This document shows, piece by piece, positions 1 through 10,964 of a stretch of 64,000 nucleotides of DNA. A model generated the notes under the pieces. The model made no database searches. It saw only the letters and a list, made by a program, of their open reading frames with translations, and was not told the origin of the DNA. The translations under genes were made by a program, and so were the position numbers. Source of the DNA: Haliclona indistincta (taxonomy: Eukaryota > Porifera > Demospongiae > Haplosclerida > Chalinidae); NCBI GenBank assembly GCA_964017065.1, contig OZ024788.1, positions 10,910,457 to 10,974,456 of the forward strand, given 5' to 3'. Each line of letters begins with the position of its first letter. Position 1 is the first letter of the stretch.

Positions 1-42
1 GTTGAATAAATAACTTGATCTGTTTTTGATTCCTTTGCACAG

Positions 43-992
43 TCAACGTTGCTGTAGCTGTCGTTATACCGGTCATTGTATGCGGGATTCTTTTCATGAC
101 TGTAGTAATGATAATCATAATGGTGATGATCTATAATGTCCGCAAAGGAAGATGTAATAGTAGATTCTATTATTTTTCTAACATTATGCTATTTGATTCA
201 TTGATGCAGATGCTATAAATAAAGCTTGCAGCAGGGAAAATGGATCAGGCACAAGGTTAATTATTTAATGAAGTGTGCACGCAATATTTTTATTAACTTT
301 AATCATAGACATGGTACAAAAAGTGACCATGAAAAAGATATGGTAAGGCAAATAACAAAGCAATCTAGTATACTTGCTTCTTGTGTATGTATAAAAATAA
401 TTATTATCACTGATTGTTTGGCGTTCTCATGCTCTGACTTCTCTGTTACTATCTACAGCATGACAGACAAGAAAACGTACACATTACAAATTTGGAGTCA
501 ACATCTCTTCCCCCTACTACTGAGTCATTGAATACTACTCCACCCATTGTCTGTACTAATAGTGCTGAAAAGGTGAGATTGGACTAGAATTACAAAGGTT
601 GACGATGATGTATGTGCATAATCAAAGGTTGAAAATCATGATGTTGGATGTATTGACTATTGTATGTAAATGACAATAATATTATTTACAATCACCATTA
701 AGTGTGTATCATAGCAACAATACTTTACATGCAGCACTCTGATCTACCACCAGCTGCTGATGAAGTAGAACCAGTGTATTCTGCACCCCACAGGCACGTA
801 GCTGCAGAGCCTGCCAAGGTCAGTCATCTATACCACTAACATAAACAGTATTTGGTGATACATGTATGTATGCAGGAGAAGAGATCACTGCACTATGCTG
901 AAGTAGATCACTCCATTGATGCACCACTTCCTCCTCTACCAGCTGAACCAGAACCGGTGCAATATGCTGGCATTGAGAAGCGAAAAAACTGA
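43..992 (+). CDS. R0: receptor, 3' part only (TM plus long ITIM-like tail)
   Basis: This is the 3' end of a receptor whose ectodomain lies left of the window. Exons read 43-153 (TM helix from VNVAVAVVIPVIVCGI, then basic RKGR), 210-255, 309-342, 459-572, 735-818 and 876-992. All have AG/GT borders, and the exon lengths and phases match the complete long-tail genes R2 and R10. The tail has PVYSAP in the fifth exon. The last exon has LHYAEV (Tyr codon at 894) and VQYAGI (Tyr codon at 963), 23 residues apart around PLPPLPAEPEP. Both fit the ITIM pattern (S/I/V/L)xYxx(I/V/L). In families where such motifs are known they recruit SH2 phosphatases when phosphorylated; that role is inferred here. The gene is intact over the visible part and ends in TGA. 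Confidence 0.85.
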
Positions 993-2689
993 CAAGATTC
1001 AAATTAAATTTTGACTGTTTTCAGTGTGGTGGTGTGTATCCGCGGTCACATGTATTTTGATGGTGTGGTCGCTTGCCATTATAGCAGTAGCTTTGTCACA
1101 CCCTTGGAAAATTTTAAAAGTTTTATACTTCATTTAATATACTTTCCACCTTTTGTGCAACACATGGGTTTCTATACAATGTAAAAGTTAATTATAGACC
1201 AGGCACAAGCAGCTACTTAAAATGCCTTATAATTATGAAAAATTGGAGGTCTAGGTAAATCCCTAGAGCCCAGCAAGAACAACTTCCCTACAAGACGATA
1301 TTAGACACAAAGTACTATTGCAGTTTCAGTGAAGTCTCGTGCCCTTTACTATTAGGTGGATCAAGTATAAGTAGCTTCCTCTGGCCCTCACGTATCATAC
1401 CATGAAGTAACAAGTAGCTACGTGACTTGTGTGTAAGTACGGTTATGCATCATTCTGTTCAGTAAACAGTTTCTGTCATGCAAAACACCCACCCCTATGG
1501 GGCTCTCTGTGACTGCAGAGTACGAAATAATTTTGTTTCAAATACGGCAAGTGCTATTGGAGTGGGGCTACACCCATTTTCCGTGTAAAATGGGCAAGTA
1601 ATAGCCAGGACACTGCATATTGTGCAAAGGCAGCAAGAAAAAATAGTTTAGGTAATCCTAGCTTAAGTAAGTAAAGTAGCTTCTCCCAGCCCTCAGCCCT
1701 GACCCATCATAATATGAAGTGAACCTGATTACGAAGAGAAGGAGACTATACTGTTAAAAGCACATAAAAGGATACAGCTGCTATTGCCCTTTCACACAAG
1801 ATTGTCAAGAGTATTCACTCAAGATTGTTTATATTGAGCTGTTAAAGTCCATTAGCTATGTACATGTAGTATCCAATACAATTTTATTTTAACAAAACTC
1901 ATGATAAAATAATAACACTATAATAATTGGTGATGTTTGTAGTGTGCTGGTTGGTTCGTTGGTAAATCAAAAATCCAGATCTGTGTGGAAACCAAAGAAT
2001 CAATGTTAACTTAGCATTTCAAAGATTAATAATAAAATTGGTATGGCGGAATATCATATGAGTACTGGGACATTTATTCAAAAGGCTTTTGTCAAGAAAA
2101 TCACATACTAAAAGTAAAAAAAAACCAAAAAAACAATGGGAATTGATTCTCTGACCTGACTCGGATTTGTTTGTAGTGTGCTGTGCTGTTGCTTAATAAG
2201 TCAAAGTCCTGCAGACCTGCATAGAGATATTAGCATTTCAAATTTGTCCCTATGCACGTGATGCATGGACAACTGACTAGCTATTGTTGCCTGCACTAAT
2301 TGCCTAGTTGTACAATAGTGTTGTTATGAATACCGTATAGCCGGTTATTGAAAATTAAATCCAGTCGAAAATAACCGGCTATACGGTAATTCCAGAAACC
2401 ATGAAAAGTTTCTGATACCATAGGCTCCAATGTTTTTGGGTGGGATATAAGTAAACAGCCCATGTGAACCACCACAGTATAATTAAATGCACCGTATAAT
2501 TATGACCACTGACTGACATTAGATTTGTACATCTTTATGTATGCATGACTCTCATTACATGACTCAATTATGTTAAGTGATTTGAGTCACATGTAATACT
2601 GAGACTGGGACCCTCTTGCTGTTTCTAGCTTGTACATTTTCTTGGCAATTATTCGGTCTCAGCTCTGGGGTATGTAAGAGAACTTGAAT
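993..2689. other. R0-R1 intergenic region, conserved between gene pairs
   Basis: No gene is supported here. The sequence is paralogous to 9179-10569 (after R2) and 25241-26189 (after R6). Shared landmarks include the block around 1021-1100 with CCGCGGTCACATGTATTTTG, the block near 1240-1290, and a 'tgtttgtagtgtgctg' element. It therefore travelled with the receptor units when they were duplicated. It contains a small palindromic MITE at 2331-2388. Confidence 0.7.
2331..2388. mobile_element. Tiny palindromic MITE with TA duplication
   Basis: TACCGTATAGCCGGTTATT and its reverse complement face each other across a loop of about 20 bases. In the two paralogous intergenic regions (near 10290 and 53740) the sequence runs straight through as 'gttatgaata' followed by 'ttcca', without the hairpin, so both behave as empty sites. 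The TA at the border is duplicated, as for Tc1/mariner or pogo-type insertions. There is no coding capacity. Confidence 0.7.
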
Positions 2690-3059
2690 AACCCACAAAT
2701 ATCTAATGTGATTCCACTTATTGTGGTATGAGATTTTTGCCTTAAATTAGTGTACTACAATGATATTGCAAGTGACAGCATCTGTCTCTGTGCAGGGTCA
2801 ACAGTGCTGGTCCAGTAGCAAAGGAATGTGCTGATCTCTGGCATCAAATGCCAGCGGTATTGCTTAGCTACGTGACTTGTGTGTGAGTACGGCTTTGAAT
2901 CATTCTGTGAAGTAAACAGTTTTTGCATGTTAGTATAGAATGTATAATGTTTTGTGTCTGGTGAATAGATAAAGTGTGGGCTTATGTCACGTACGATACC
3001 TCACGTAAAGAATTGCAGTGCTTTAGAGCAGTAGCTAGAATATTTTTCGGTTAATAATT
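2690..3059 (+). promoter_or_regulatory. Class-A promoter region of R1
   Basis: About 350 bases upstream of the R1 ATG are conserved in front of R3, R5, R6, R7 and R9. Shared blocks are 'gatattgcaagtgacag', 'agtaaacagtttttgcatg', 'ggtgaatagat' and TGTCACGTACGATACCTC (from 2985), about 75 bases before the ATG. The last contains the palindrome CGTACG and lies beside E-box-like CACGT cores. Conservation across six genes whose other non-coding DNA has diverged suggests promoter function. No TATA box is clear. Confidence 0.5.
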
Positions 3060-5157
3060 ATGGGGAACATGATGTTACCTTGCTGTCTACTCATTGCTTG
3101 TGTCTGGACATCAGCTGGTTTGTTCTGCCTCTTTCATGTGACCCTGATTTGTAATAATATTGATCATGATTTACACTCAGCTTATGCACAGCTCAGTGAA
3201 GGTCCAGTATCAGTGAGTGCTCTGGTTGGAGAGAATGCCCAGTTCCACTGCAGAGGTAGTGGTATTATCATAGTGTGGACTGTGGACGGATTCTTAGCAA
3301 CAGACTCTGTCATTGTGAAACGTGGCATCACTCCTGATACTCCGATGACATCATCAGGCACAGTACAGTCCACCCTCACTGTACCAGCAACACTAGTGAA
3401 CAATGGCACTACTGTGCAGTGCAGAGTGTTATCGCTGAATGGAGCGATAGTTAGTAGCAATGCTACTTTGAATATTTTACCTGGTGAGCTCCGTGGATTA
3501 CGAATCAGTAATAATATTTGCTGGTTATACAATTTACATAATCACAAGTTTATGCTTAATGAGGATATACTCATCTACAATAATACAGGTATTGGTCCAG
3601 TTGTCAATGTGCAGTTCACTCCATCATTCAGTGCTGTACTGTGGGATCCTCCAGCAACTGCTGGTGTACTCAGTGGTCTCTCCTATATAGTGATTGTGAT
3701 GAACAACAACACTGGTCAAGTGATCATCAGTGCCACTACCAACAACACCATCTATCCACTACCTGGTGCTCCCACACCATGTCAATACTACACAGCTAAT
3801 GTGACAGCATTCTCATCCGAGTATTATAGCAAGAGTGTTGTCATTGGACAGAGAACAACTGGAGGTATGTAATAGTTGTAGATTCATGCATGATAAACAA
3901 TTTATGATGATTGTTTTTAGATTACTACAATCTTGAAAACGTATCAATCATTGAAATTGCTCACTATAACACAAGCCACTGTACTGTTACACTCATCATG
4001 GACATACAAAAGGTGCGTTGTTTATAAGTGATTGCAGGTGTTCAGCATTATACACTAGCTACTATTGTTTTCTTTAGCGGAACACTCTAGTACAAACTTG
4101 TCCAGATCAGGCCATAACTTCAGTAACATACCCCAAAACAGACAATGCAAGCAGAAACTCACATGATGAAGTAGCAATAACCGAAACTGGCTTGAAATGG
4201 TACACCATCTTGGTTCAAATTGGGGACCACTATCTTTGCGATATAATGATAGTCTTTGAAAATGATTTCAAAATTGCGGTGATGTCAGTTCCTTTCAGTA
4301 AGCTCACTAGTGCTTTAATTCTATACTTGTTCTGTGCTTATACAGGTTCATTCAACATTCAAAGTTGTGCTATATCCACTGCCAACACTACTTTACTAGT
4401 GAAGTGTACATTTTTCATGAATTCAACTGCAACAGGGTTTGTAGTGGTTGATAATGAGCAAAGTCAAAAAGCCTTCAATAGGACACTACTGAATGATAGT
4501 GATAAAGGATCTGTCAACTTTACTGGTCTACCAGCAGGAGAGTATAGTGTGAGAGTGTATGATGATAAATTAGACTTTGTCAATGGCAAGAGTCCAGCAT
4601 ATGAGCACTTTCAGTCAATACACATTCTGGCATTCACTAGTCCGAGTTTGGAAACAGTTTTGTCAACAGCAGCTCATTCACTACACAATTCAAGTGAGCA
4701 GCAGGTCATGAATTCACGTGTAGCATTAAAAATAGTTTTTTTGCTGTATATGTCAGCTGTACTGTACACAATAGCTGATGCTACATTGGTGTCACTACCA
4801 TCTGTTTACTCAACATCACCTGTTCACTCACCTGTTGAGAGTATCAACAGTAACACTATCATACTAGCTACTTCTATTACTACTGGGCTGCTAATACTGC
4901 TTGTGATACTGATTGTGATTATCTTGATCTTACTTCTATCAGTTGCTATGACAAAAAGGAAGAAAATGACGAGTAAGAACTCCTTTTGCTATGCACAAAT
5001 AATTTGTATACTCTATTCAGGAACAGACATTATTGATAATGTTCCAGTTGATGATAATCCTGCTTACATCACAATGAAGAGGATCACCTTGAACAAGAAC
5101 ACTGCTTATGAGACTGTTAATATAACCAGTCATAACTATGAGACTGTAAAATTTTGA
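3060..5157 (+). CDS. R1: Ig-FN3 transmembrane receptor, short tyrosine tail
   Basis: Eight exons: 3060-3117, 3181-3483, 3589-3864, 3921-4012, 4078-4297, 4346-4693, 4757-4972, 5021-5157. They join to 1650 bases (549 residues) without a stop. Exon 1 is a signal peptide (MGNMMLPCCLLIACVWTSA). Exon 2 is an Ig-like domain (Cys in FHC, Trp in VWTVDG, Cys in VQC). Exon 3 is an FN3 domain (LWDPP, YTANVTAFSSEYYS). Exons 4-5 form a module with several Cys. Exon 6 is beta-sandwich-like (GLPAGEYSVRVYD). Exon 7 holds a Ser/Thr/Pro stalk and a TM helix (LLILLVILIVIILILLLSV). Exon 8 is the tail with NPAYITM, TAYETV and NYETV. Introns 1, 2, 5, 6 and 7 are multiples of three and free of stops, so retention would stay in frame. 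It is a cell-surface receptor by architecture; the ligand is unknown. Confidence 0.88.
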
Positions 5158-5749
5158 CCTAGATCTAAAATAAGCTACATGTAGTATGTTTCCAAATTAG
5201 ACATTTCAGAATCCTTGGTTTTTACAGCTATCTAATCGGTTCTCTGGGCTAATGATATTATGTATCATTAAGTAATTGCAGTAGGGGAAGCCCTCCACGG
5301 TTCAACATGCTACATACTAGTGCTGTTTGAAAGATAAATATTTCAGATGATGGTTTTGTTCCTATACATGTGCTTATATTCATTCTATATAGGACCAAAT
5401 CACTAGACCTATGTATTGACTGCACCATCTTTCATCACAACTTCCTGACAGTCATACTAGGTGTGCCACAAGGTCCTTGCATGGTTCTTTATTCTTTCTG
5501 ACTCTGTTGTATCTTCCTCTCCACTTATATTTACGGATGACACAAAATGTGTCAAAGCCAATTTTTTTCTCAGTGTTATGTGTACTGAAATTAGTCAAAA
5601 CATTATTTGCAAAGTTTGCAGTATCTTTTTCAACATTTATAGAAGGGTACAAAGGTTAAAGAAACTTTGATAAGACTATTATTGCAAGGTGCAAGGGGTA
5701 ATTGTATTCATGATATTGAATATTGTTCAGGGAATCAATATAAAGTATC
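5158..5749. other. R1-R2 intergenic DNA, paralogous to R3-R4 and R9-R10 spacers
   Basis: No gene is supported. Sequence such as 'gccacaaggtccttgcatgg' recurs at about 13335 and 56835, so the spacer belongs to the duplicated two-gene unit. The short open frames on either strand here are not conserved as proteins among the three copies. Confidence 0.6.
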
Positions 5750-5899
5750 AACATAGTAGCCATCTGTATAGTCAGTAGTTTGTGCATGTACGTTAAACTA
5801 GTCTAAGGTCTCTAAAACTAGTCTAGTCTAAGCTAGCTCTCGTAAACTAGTCTAAACTCTCTTAAGCTAGTCTATAGTGTCACTCAGCTCAGTCTGAAA
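5750..5899 (+). promoter_or_regulatory. Class-B promoter region of R2
   Basis: The sequence just upstream of the ATG is shared by R2, R4 and R10 only. It includes 'tagtcagtag', 'cttgtgcatgta' and the start-proximal block TCACTCAGCTCAGTCTGAAA directly before ATG. In R2 the stretch 5795-5880 also contains a short tandem array of 'ctagtctaag'-type units that is almost absent from R4 and R10. It differs completely from the class-A block upstream of R1, R3, R5, R6, R7 and R9. Confidence 0.45.
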
Positions 5900-8800
5900 A
5901 TGTCTTCAATACTAGTACTCATCCTGATCAACTTTCTCTTTCTCTGGGCTTGCAGAACTAGTGAGTTATAATATTTGCTGTTTGCTTAAATACTGATGTA
6001 CTCTTTGCAGCTTATGCACAGCTCAGTGAAGGTCCAGTGTCAGTGAGTGCTCTGGTTGGAGAGAATGCTCAGTTCCATTGCAGTGGTAGTGGTTATATTA
6101 TAGCATGGTTTGTGGATGGATACTTAGCAACAGACCCTACGATTGAGGAGCGAGGGATCACTCCTGATACAATGACATCATCAGGCACAGTACAGTCCAC
6201 TCTCACTGTACCAGCAACACTAGTGAACAATGGCACTACTGTACAGTGCAGACTGATATCGATCGATGGGATGATAGATAGCAACAATGCTACTTTGACT
6301 ATTTTACCTGGTGAGCTCGAGTGGATAGGATGTAGTAGTGTATTTCTTTGTGACACTACTGATGTTGTACATAATTTTACCAGTAGCAATAATACTTTTT
6401 GTGGTTATCAAGATGTCATGTACATGTAAGTATAAAATTTCACGAATGGTCTGTAATTTACGAAAAATTTAAAGGTTTCCCACTAAAAACAGTGTTGGAA
6501 TTATTGTTGAATACTCAGAAAAGAAAACACAAAAGTTTATCTTGTCATGTGTCAGGGCTCTCATTAAAAAAAGTGCATAATTATTCATGCAGGTATTGGT
6601 CCAGTTGTCAATGTGAGGTTCACTCCATCATTCAGTGCTGTACTGTGGGATCCTCCAGCAACTGCTGGTGTACTCAGTGGTCTCTCCTATATAGTGATTG
6701 TGATGAACAACAACACTGGTCAAGTGATTGTCAATGCTACTACCAACAACACCATCTATCCACTACCTGGTGCTCCCACACCATGTCAGCACTACACAGC
6801 TAATGTGACAGCATTCTCATCCGAGTATTATAGTGAGAGTGTTGTTATTGGGCAGAGAAGTACTGGAGGTAAATATTATGAATTAGGTTTCCTTCTCAAT
6901 ACCAGCGCTGTTTAGTTAGTTGTTCAAAATATATTTACTGTGGATAAATTAAACAGTCAGTTAATGGTAGTCACTGATATAGTGAATAAAATTTATAGTC
7001 ATCTCATAGGCAGAAGTACACAAGCAAATCATGGAGAAATGAATTTAATTTAGCTGACAAAATTCAAAACCTGTTCACATAATGAATGTCTTTAAGTTAT
7101 AATTAATGAAATATTAGTCATACCTATTGGTGCAAAGGTCAGTCTGTTATGATAGTCATCACTTGTTGGTGTACATCAAACGAGAACCTATAATGCTGTG
7201 CTGTATTGTTAACATACATGTCTCACTCATAGATTACTATAACCTTCAAAATGGATCAGTCTCTGAGGTAGCTTACTACAATACAAGTCATTGTGCTGTT
7301 ACTTTCACCATTGACATACAAAAGGTTTGTGTATATAACTCTTACCATGCAACATGCAAAATCTGCCACAATATGAAAACCTGATGTAAAATAATGTTTA
7401 TTTTCATTGTCATCATGCACAGAGGAACACTCTAGTTCAGACTTGTCCAGATCAAGAGCTGACTGCTGTGACATACCCAAAGACGGACATGACAGACAGA
7501 GATTTACACAAAGAAGTAGTCATAGTAGAAATTGGTGTTAAAGATTACACTGCCTATGTTAAAATTGGATATCAATGTCTAAGTGACGTTATGATTCTTG
7601 ATGCCAATGATTTTAAAGTTGGGATCATGACAATTCCTTTCAGTATGTTAATATCAATTTCTAACAACTATTATCATTTAATCTTTGCTTATACAGGTTC
7701 TTTCAATATTCAAAGCTGTTTTGTATCGACTGATAACACTAATGTACTTGTAAAATGTACGTTTTTCATCAATTCAACGACGACAGGGTTTGTAGTGGTT
7801 GAAAATGGTGAAGAAACCTTCAACAGGACACTAAATATACTGCCAGATGATAGTGATAAAGGATCTGTCAACATTTCTGGTCTACCAGCAGGAGAGTACA
7901 GTGTGAGAGTGTATGACAGTAAAACAGACTTTATCAATGACAAGGAACCTGCATATGAGCATTTTGAAACATTGCACATATCTTCGCTTCCTACTGCTGC
8001 TTCACGTACCATATCACCATCATCTACAACACTCTTATCAGGTATATGATCATGATGACATTGTGCACAGTACTGTTTTAATCTTTGTTTTCTATAGCAT
8101 CATTTTTTTGTGTATGCATCAAGTTACAGTATCAGTACTCCTAGCTTAACGCCTGTTTACAAATCATCAGGTATGTGGTTGAATAAATAACTTGATTTGT
8201 TTTTGATTCCTTCATTTTAGCCGATGTTGTTGCTGTAGCTGTCGTTATACCTGTTATTATATGCGGGATTCTTTTCGTGACAGTGGTGATAATGATAATC
8301 GTGATGATGATGATCTATAGTATCCGCAAAGGAAGATGTAATAATAAATTCTAATACGTTTATAACAGTATGCTATTTGATTCATTGGTGCAGATGTTAT
8401 AGGTAAAGATTGCAGTGAAGATGAATCAGATACAAGGTTCATAATCTCAAAAAGTGTGCACGCTATATTTTTTATTAACTTTACTCACAGACATGATACA
8501 AAAAATGACCTTAAAAAAGATATGGTAAGGCAAACAATTCTATTGATGCTTGCACATACCTGTAGCTATCTATACTTGCTTCTTGCTTTGTGTATGCATA
8601 AAAATTATCACTGATTGTTTGAAATAATTATGTTCTCATGCTCTGACTTCTCTGTTACTATCTACAGCATGACAGACAAGAAAATGTACACATTACAAAT
8701 TCGGAGTCAACATCTTCTCCCTCTACTACTGAGTCATTTATGAATACTACTCCACCCATTGTCTGTACTAATAGTGCTGAAAAGGTGAGGTTGGACTGGA

Positions 8801-9178
8801 ATTACAAAGTTTGACGATGATGTATGTGCATAATCAAAGGTTGAAAATCATGTATTGACTATATTGTATGTAAATGATCAGTATTAAGTGTGTATCATAG
8901 CAACTATACTTTATATGCAGCACTCTAATCTATCACTGGCTGCTGATGAAGTAGAACCGGTGTATTCTGCACCCCACAGGCACGTAGCTGCAGAGCCTGC
9001 CGAGGTCAGTCATCTATACCACTAACATAAACAGTATTTGGTGATACATGTATGTATGCAGGAGAAGAGATCACTTCACTATGCTGAAGTAGATCACTCC
9101 ATTGATGCACCACTTCCTCCTCTACCAGCTGAACCAGAACCAGTACAATATGCTGCTATTGAGAAGCGAAAAAACTGA
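5900..9178 (+). CDS. R2: Ig-FN3 receptor with long ITIM-like tail; exon 7 frameshift
   Basis: Thirteen exons: 5900-5960 (signal peptide MSSILVLILINFLFLWACRT), 6011-6310 (Ig), 6593-6868 (FN3), 7233-7324, 7423-7642, 7697-8041, 8098-8170 (stalk), 8221-8337 (TM), 8394-8436, 8491-8524, 8668-8784, 8921-9004, 9062-9178. The last exon carries LHYAEV and VQYAAI. Exon 7 is 73 bases instead of the 72 in R4, R5, R6 and R10: a T run is longer by one base, giving an early stop if the exon is used. Exon 7 is phase 1-1, so skipping it restores a frame of about 600 residues. The other twelve exons are open and in phase. Either an exon-7-less receptor or a young pseudogene is possible. Confidence 0.75.
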
Positions 9179-10569
9179 CAAGATTCCAATTTGACTGTTT
9201 TCAGTGTGGTGGTGTGTACCCGCGGTCACATGTATTTTGATGGTGTGGTCGCTTGTCATTATAGCAGTAGCTTTGTCACACCCTTGGATAATTTTAAAAG
9301 TTTTATACTTCATTTAATACACTTTCCACCTTTTGTGCAACACATGAATTTTTATACAATGTCAAAGTTAATTATAGACCAGGCACAAGCAGCTACTTAA
9401 AAATTAGGAGGTCTAGGTTATTCCCTAATGCCCAGCAAGAACAACTTCCCTAAAAATGATATTAGACACTAAGTACTATTGCAGTTTCAGTGAAGTCTCG
9501 TGCCCATTATTGTTAGGTGGACCAAGTATAAGTAGCTTCTCCCAGCCCTCACGTATCATACCATGAAGTGGACCAGATTAGGAAGAGAAGGAGACTAGAC
9601 TGTTAGAAAGCACATGAATGGGATACAGTTGCTATTGCCCTTTCACACATTGATCGTTGAGATTGTTCACTCAAGATTGTTTGTATTGAGCTGTTACTAG
9701 TCCAGTAGCTATGCAGTATCCAATACAATTTTATTCAACAAAACTTATGATAAATAACACTATAATAATATTGGTAATGTTTGTAGTGTGCTGGTTGGTT
9801 GGTAAATCAAAATCCAGATCAGTGTGGAAACCAAAGAATCAATGTTATAGCATTTCAAAGATTAATACTAATGTTAGTATGGCGGAATATCATATAAGTA
9901 CTGGGGCAAAACATTTGGAACAATTCACGGGAGCCAAGTCACGTGAAAATTTGGAATGATGCCTATTGGGAGTGTCCGTTAAAAGAGGTTCCACGCACTG
10001 TATCAAATTATTACCTGATACACATAAAAATGGAGTGGAACAATAGCAACGTCGGTATAATAGGTCGGATCCAAATACAATCAATGAACAGAACAAACAG
10101 ACACATGTTAAAGTAACAATAATTATAATGATTTGTTTGTAGTGTGCTGTGCTGTTGCTTAATAAGTCAAAATCCTGCAGACGTGTGTATAAATCAAAAG
10201 ATAATAACATTTCTAATTTGTCCCTATACATGTGGTGCATGGACAACTGACTAGCTATTGTTGCTGCCTAGTTGTACAATGGTGTTGTTATGAATAGTTC
10301 CAGAAGCCTTGAAAGTTTCTGACATAATAGGGTTCAATTTTTGGGGGTGGGATAGAAGTAAACAGCCCAGAAGTGGACCACCACAGTATTAAATGCACCG
10401 CCGTATATAATTATGACGCATTAGATTTGTACATGAATTGGTGTTTAATGAACTGTCATGAACATGAATATCTTTATGCAAGCGTGACTCTCTTTACATG
10501 ACACAATAATGGTAAGTGATTTAAGTCACATGTAGCAATGGGACTGAGACTGGGACCCTCTAGCTGTTT
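9179..10569. other. R2-R3 intergenic region
   Basis: No gene is supported. It is paralogous to 993-2689 and 25241-26189 almost throughout. It lacks the 2331 hairpin element and so provides its empty site near 10290. The stretch near 9908 resembles one arm of the 26109-26158 hairpin, but the inverted repeat is imperfect here. Confidence 0.6.
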
Positions 10570-10964
10570 CAGGCTTGTACAAATTTCAAATTTGATTCCA
10601 CTTATTGTGGTATGAGATTTCTTGCCTTAAGTTAGTGTACTACAATGATATTGCAAGTGACAGTATCTATCTCTGTGTAGGGTCAATAGTGACTGGTCCA
10701 GTAGTAAAGGAATGTGCTGATCTCTGGCCGAAGATTGCAAGCATCAAATGCCAGCAGTATTGCGTAGCTACGTGACGTGACTTGTGTGCAAGTACGGTTA
10801 TGCATCATTCTGTGGAGTAAACAGTTTTTGCATGTTAGTATAGAATGTACAATGTTTTGTGTTTGGTGAATAGATACGCAGTGGACTCATGTCACGTACG
10901 ATACCTTCGTGAAGAATTACAGTGCTTTTAGTGCAGTGGCTGGAATACTTTTCAGTTAATAATT
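10570..10964 (+). promoter_or_regulatory. Class-A promoter region of R3
   Basis: It carries the same ordered blocks as upstream of R1: 'gatattgcaagtgacag' near 10647, 'agtaaacagtttttgcatg' near 10817 and ATGTCACGTACGATACC at 10889. A small internal duplication ('acgtgacgtgacttg') lies near 10770. Confidence 0.45.

Noticed and set aside
3182..3532. Recurrent minus-strand frames of about 60-130 codons opposite each Ig exon (also at 6093, 11160, 13743, 17825, 22088, 26615, 38852, 57356)
   Set aside because: They mirror the conserved plus-strand exon, vary in length with intron sequence, and have no splice or start context of their own.
7710..8012. Minus-strand frames opposite exon 6 in R2, R4, R5, R6 and R10
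   Set aside because: Shadows of the conserved GLPAGEYSVRVYD exon; the plus strand has consistent phases and domain content.
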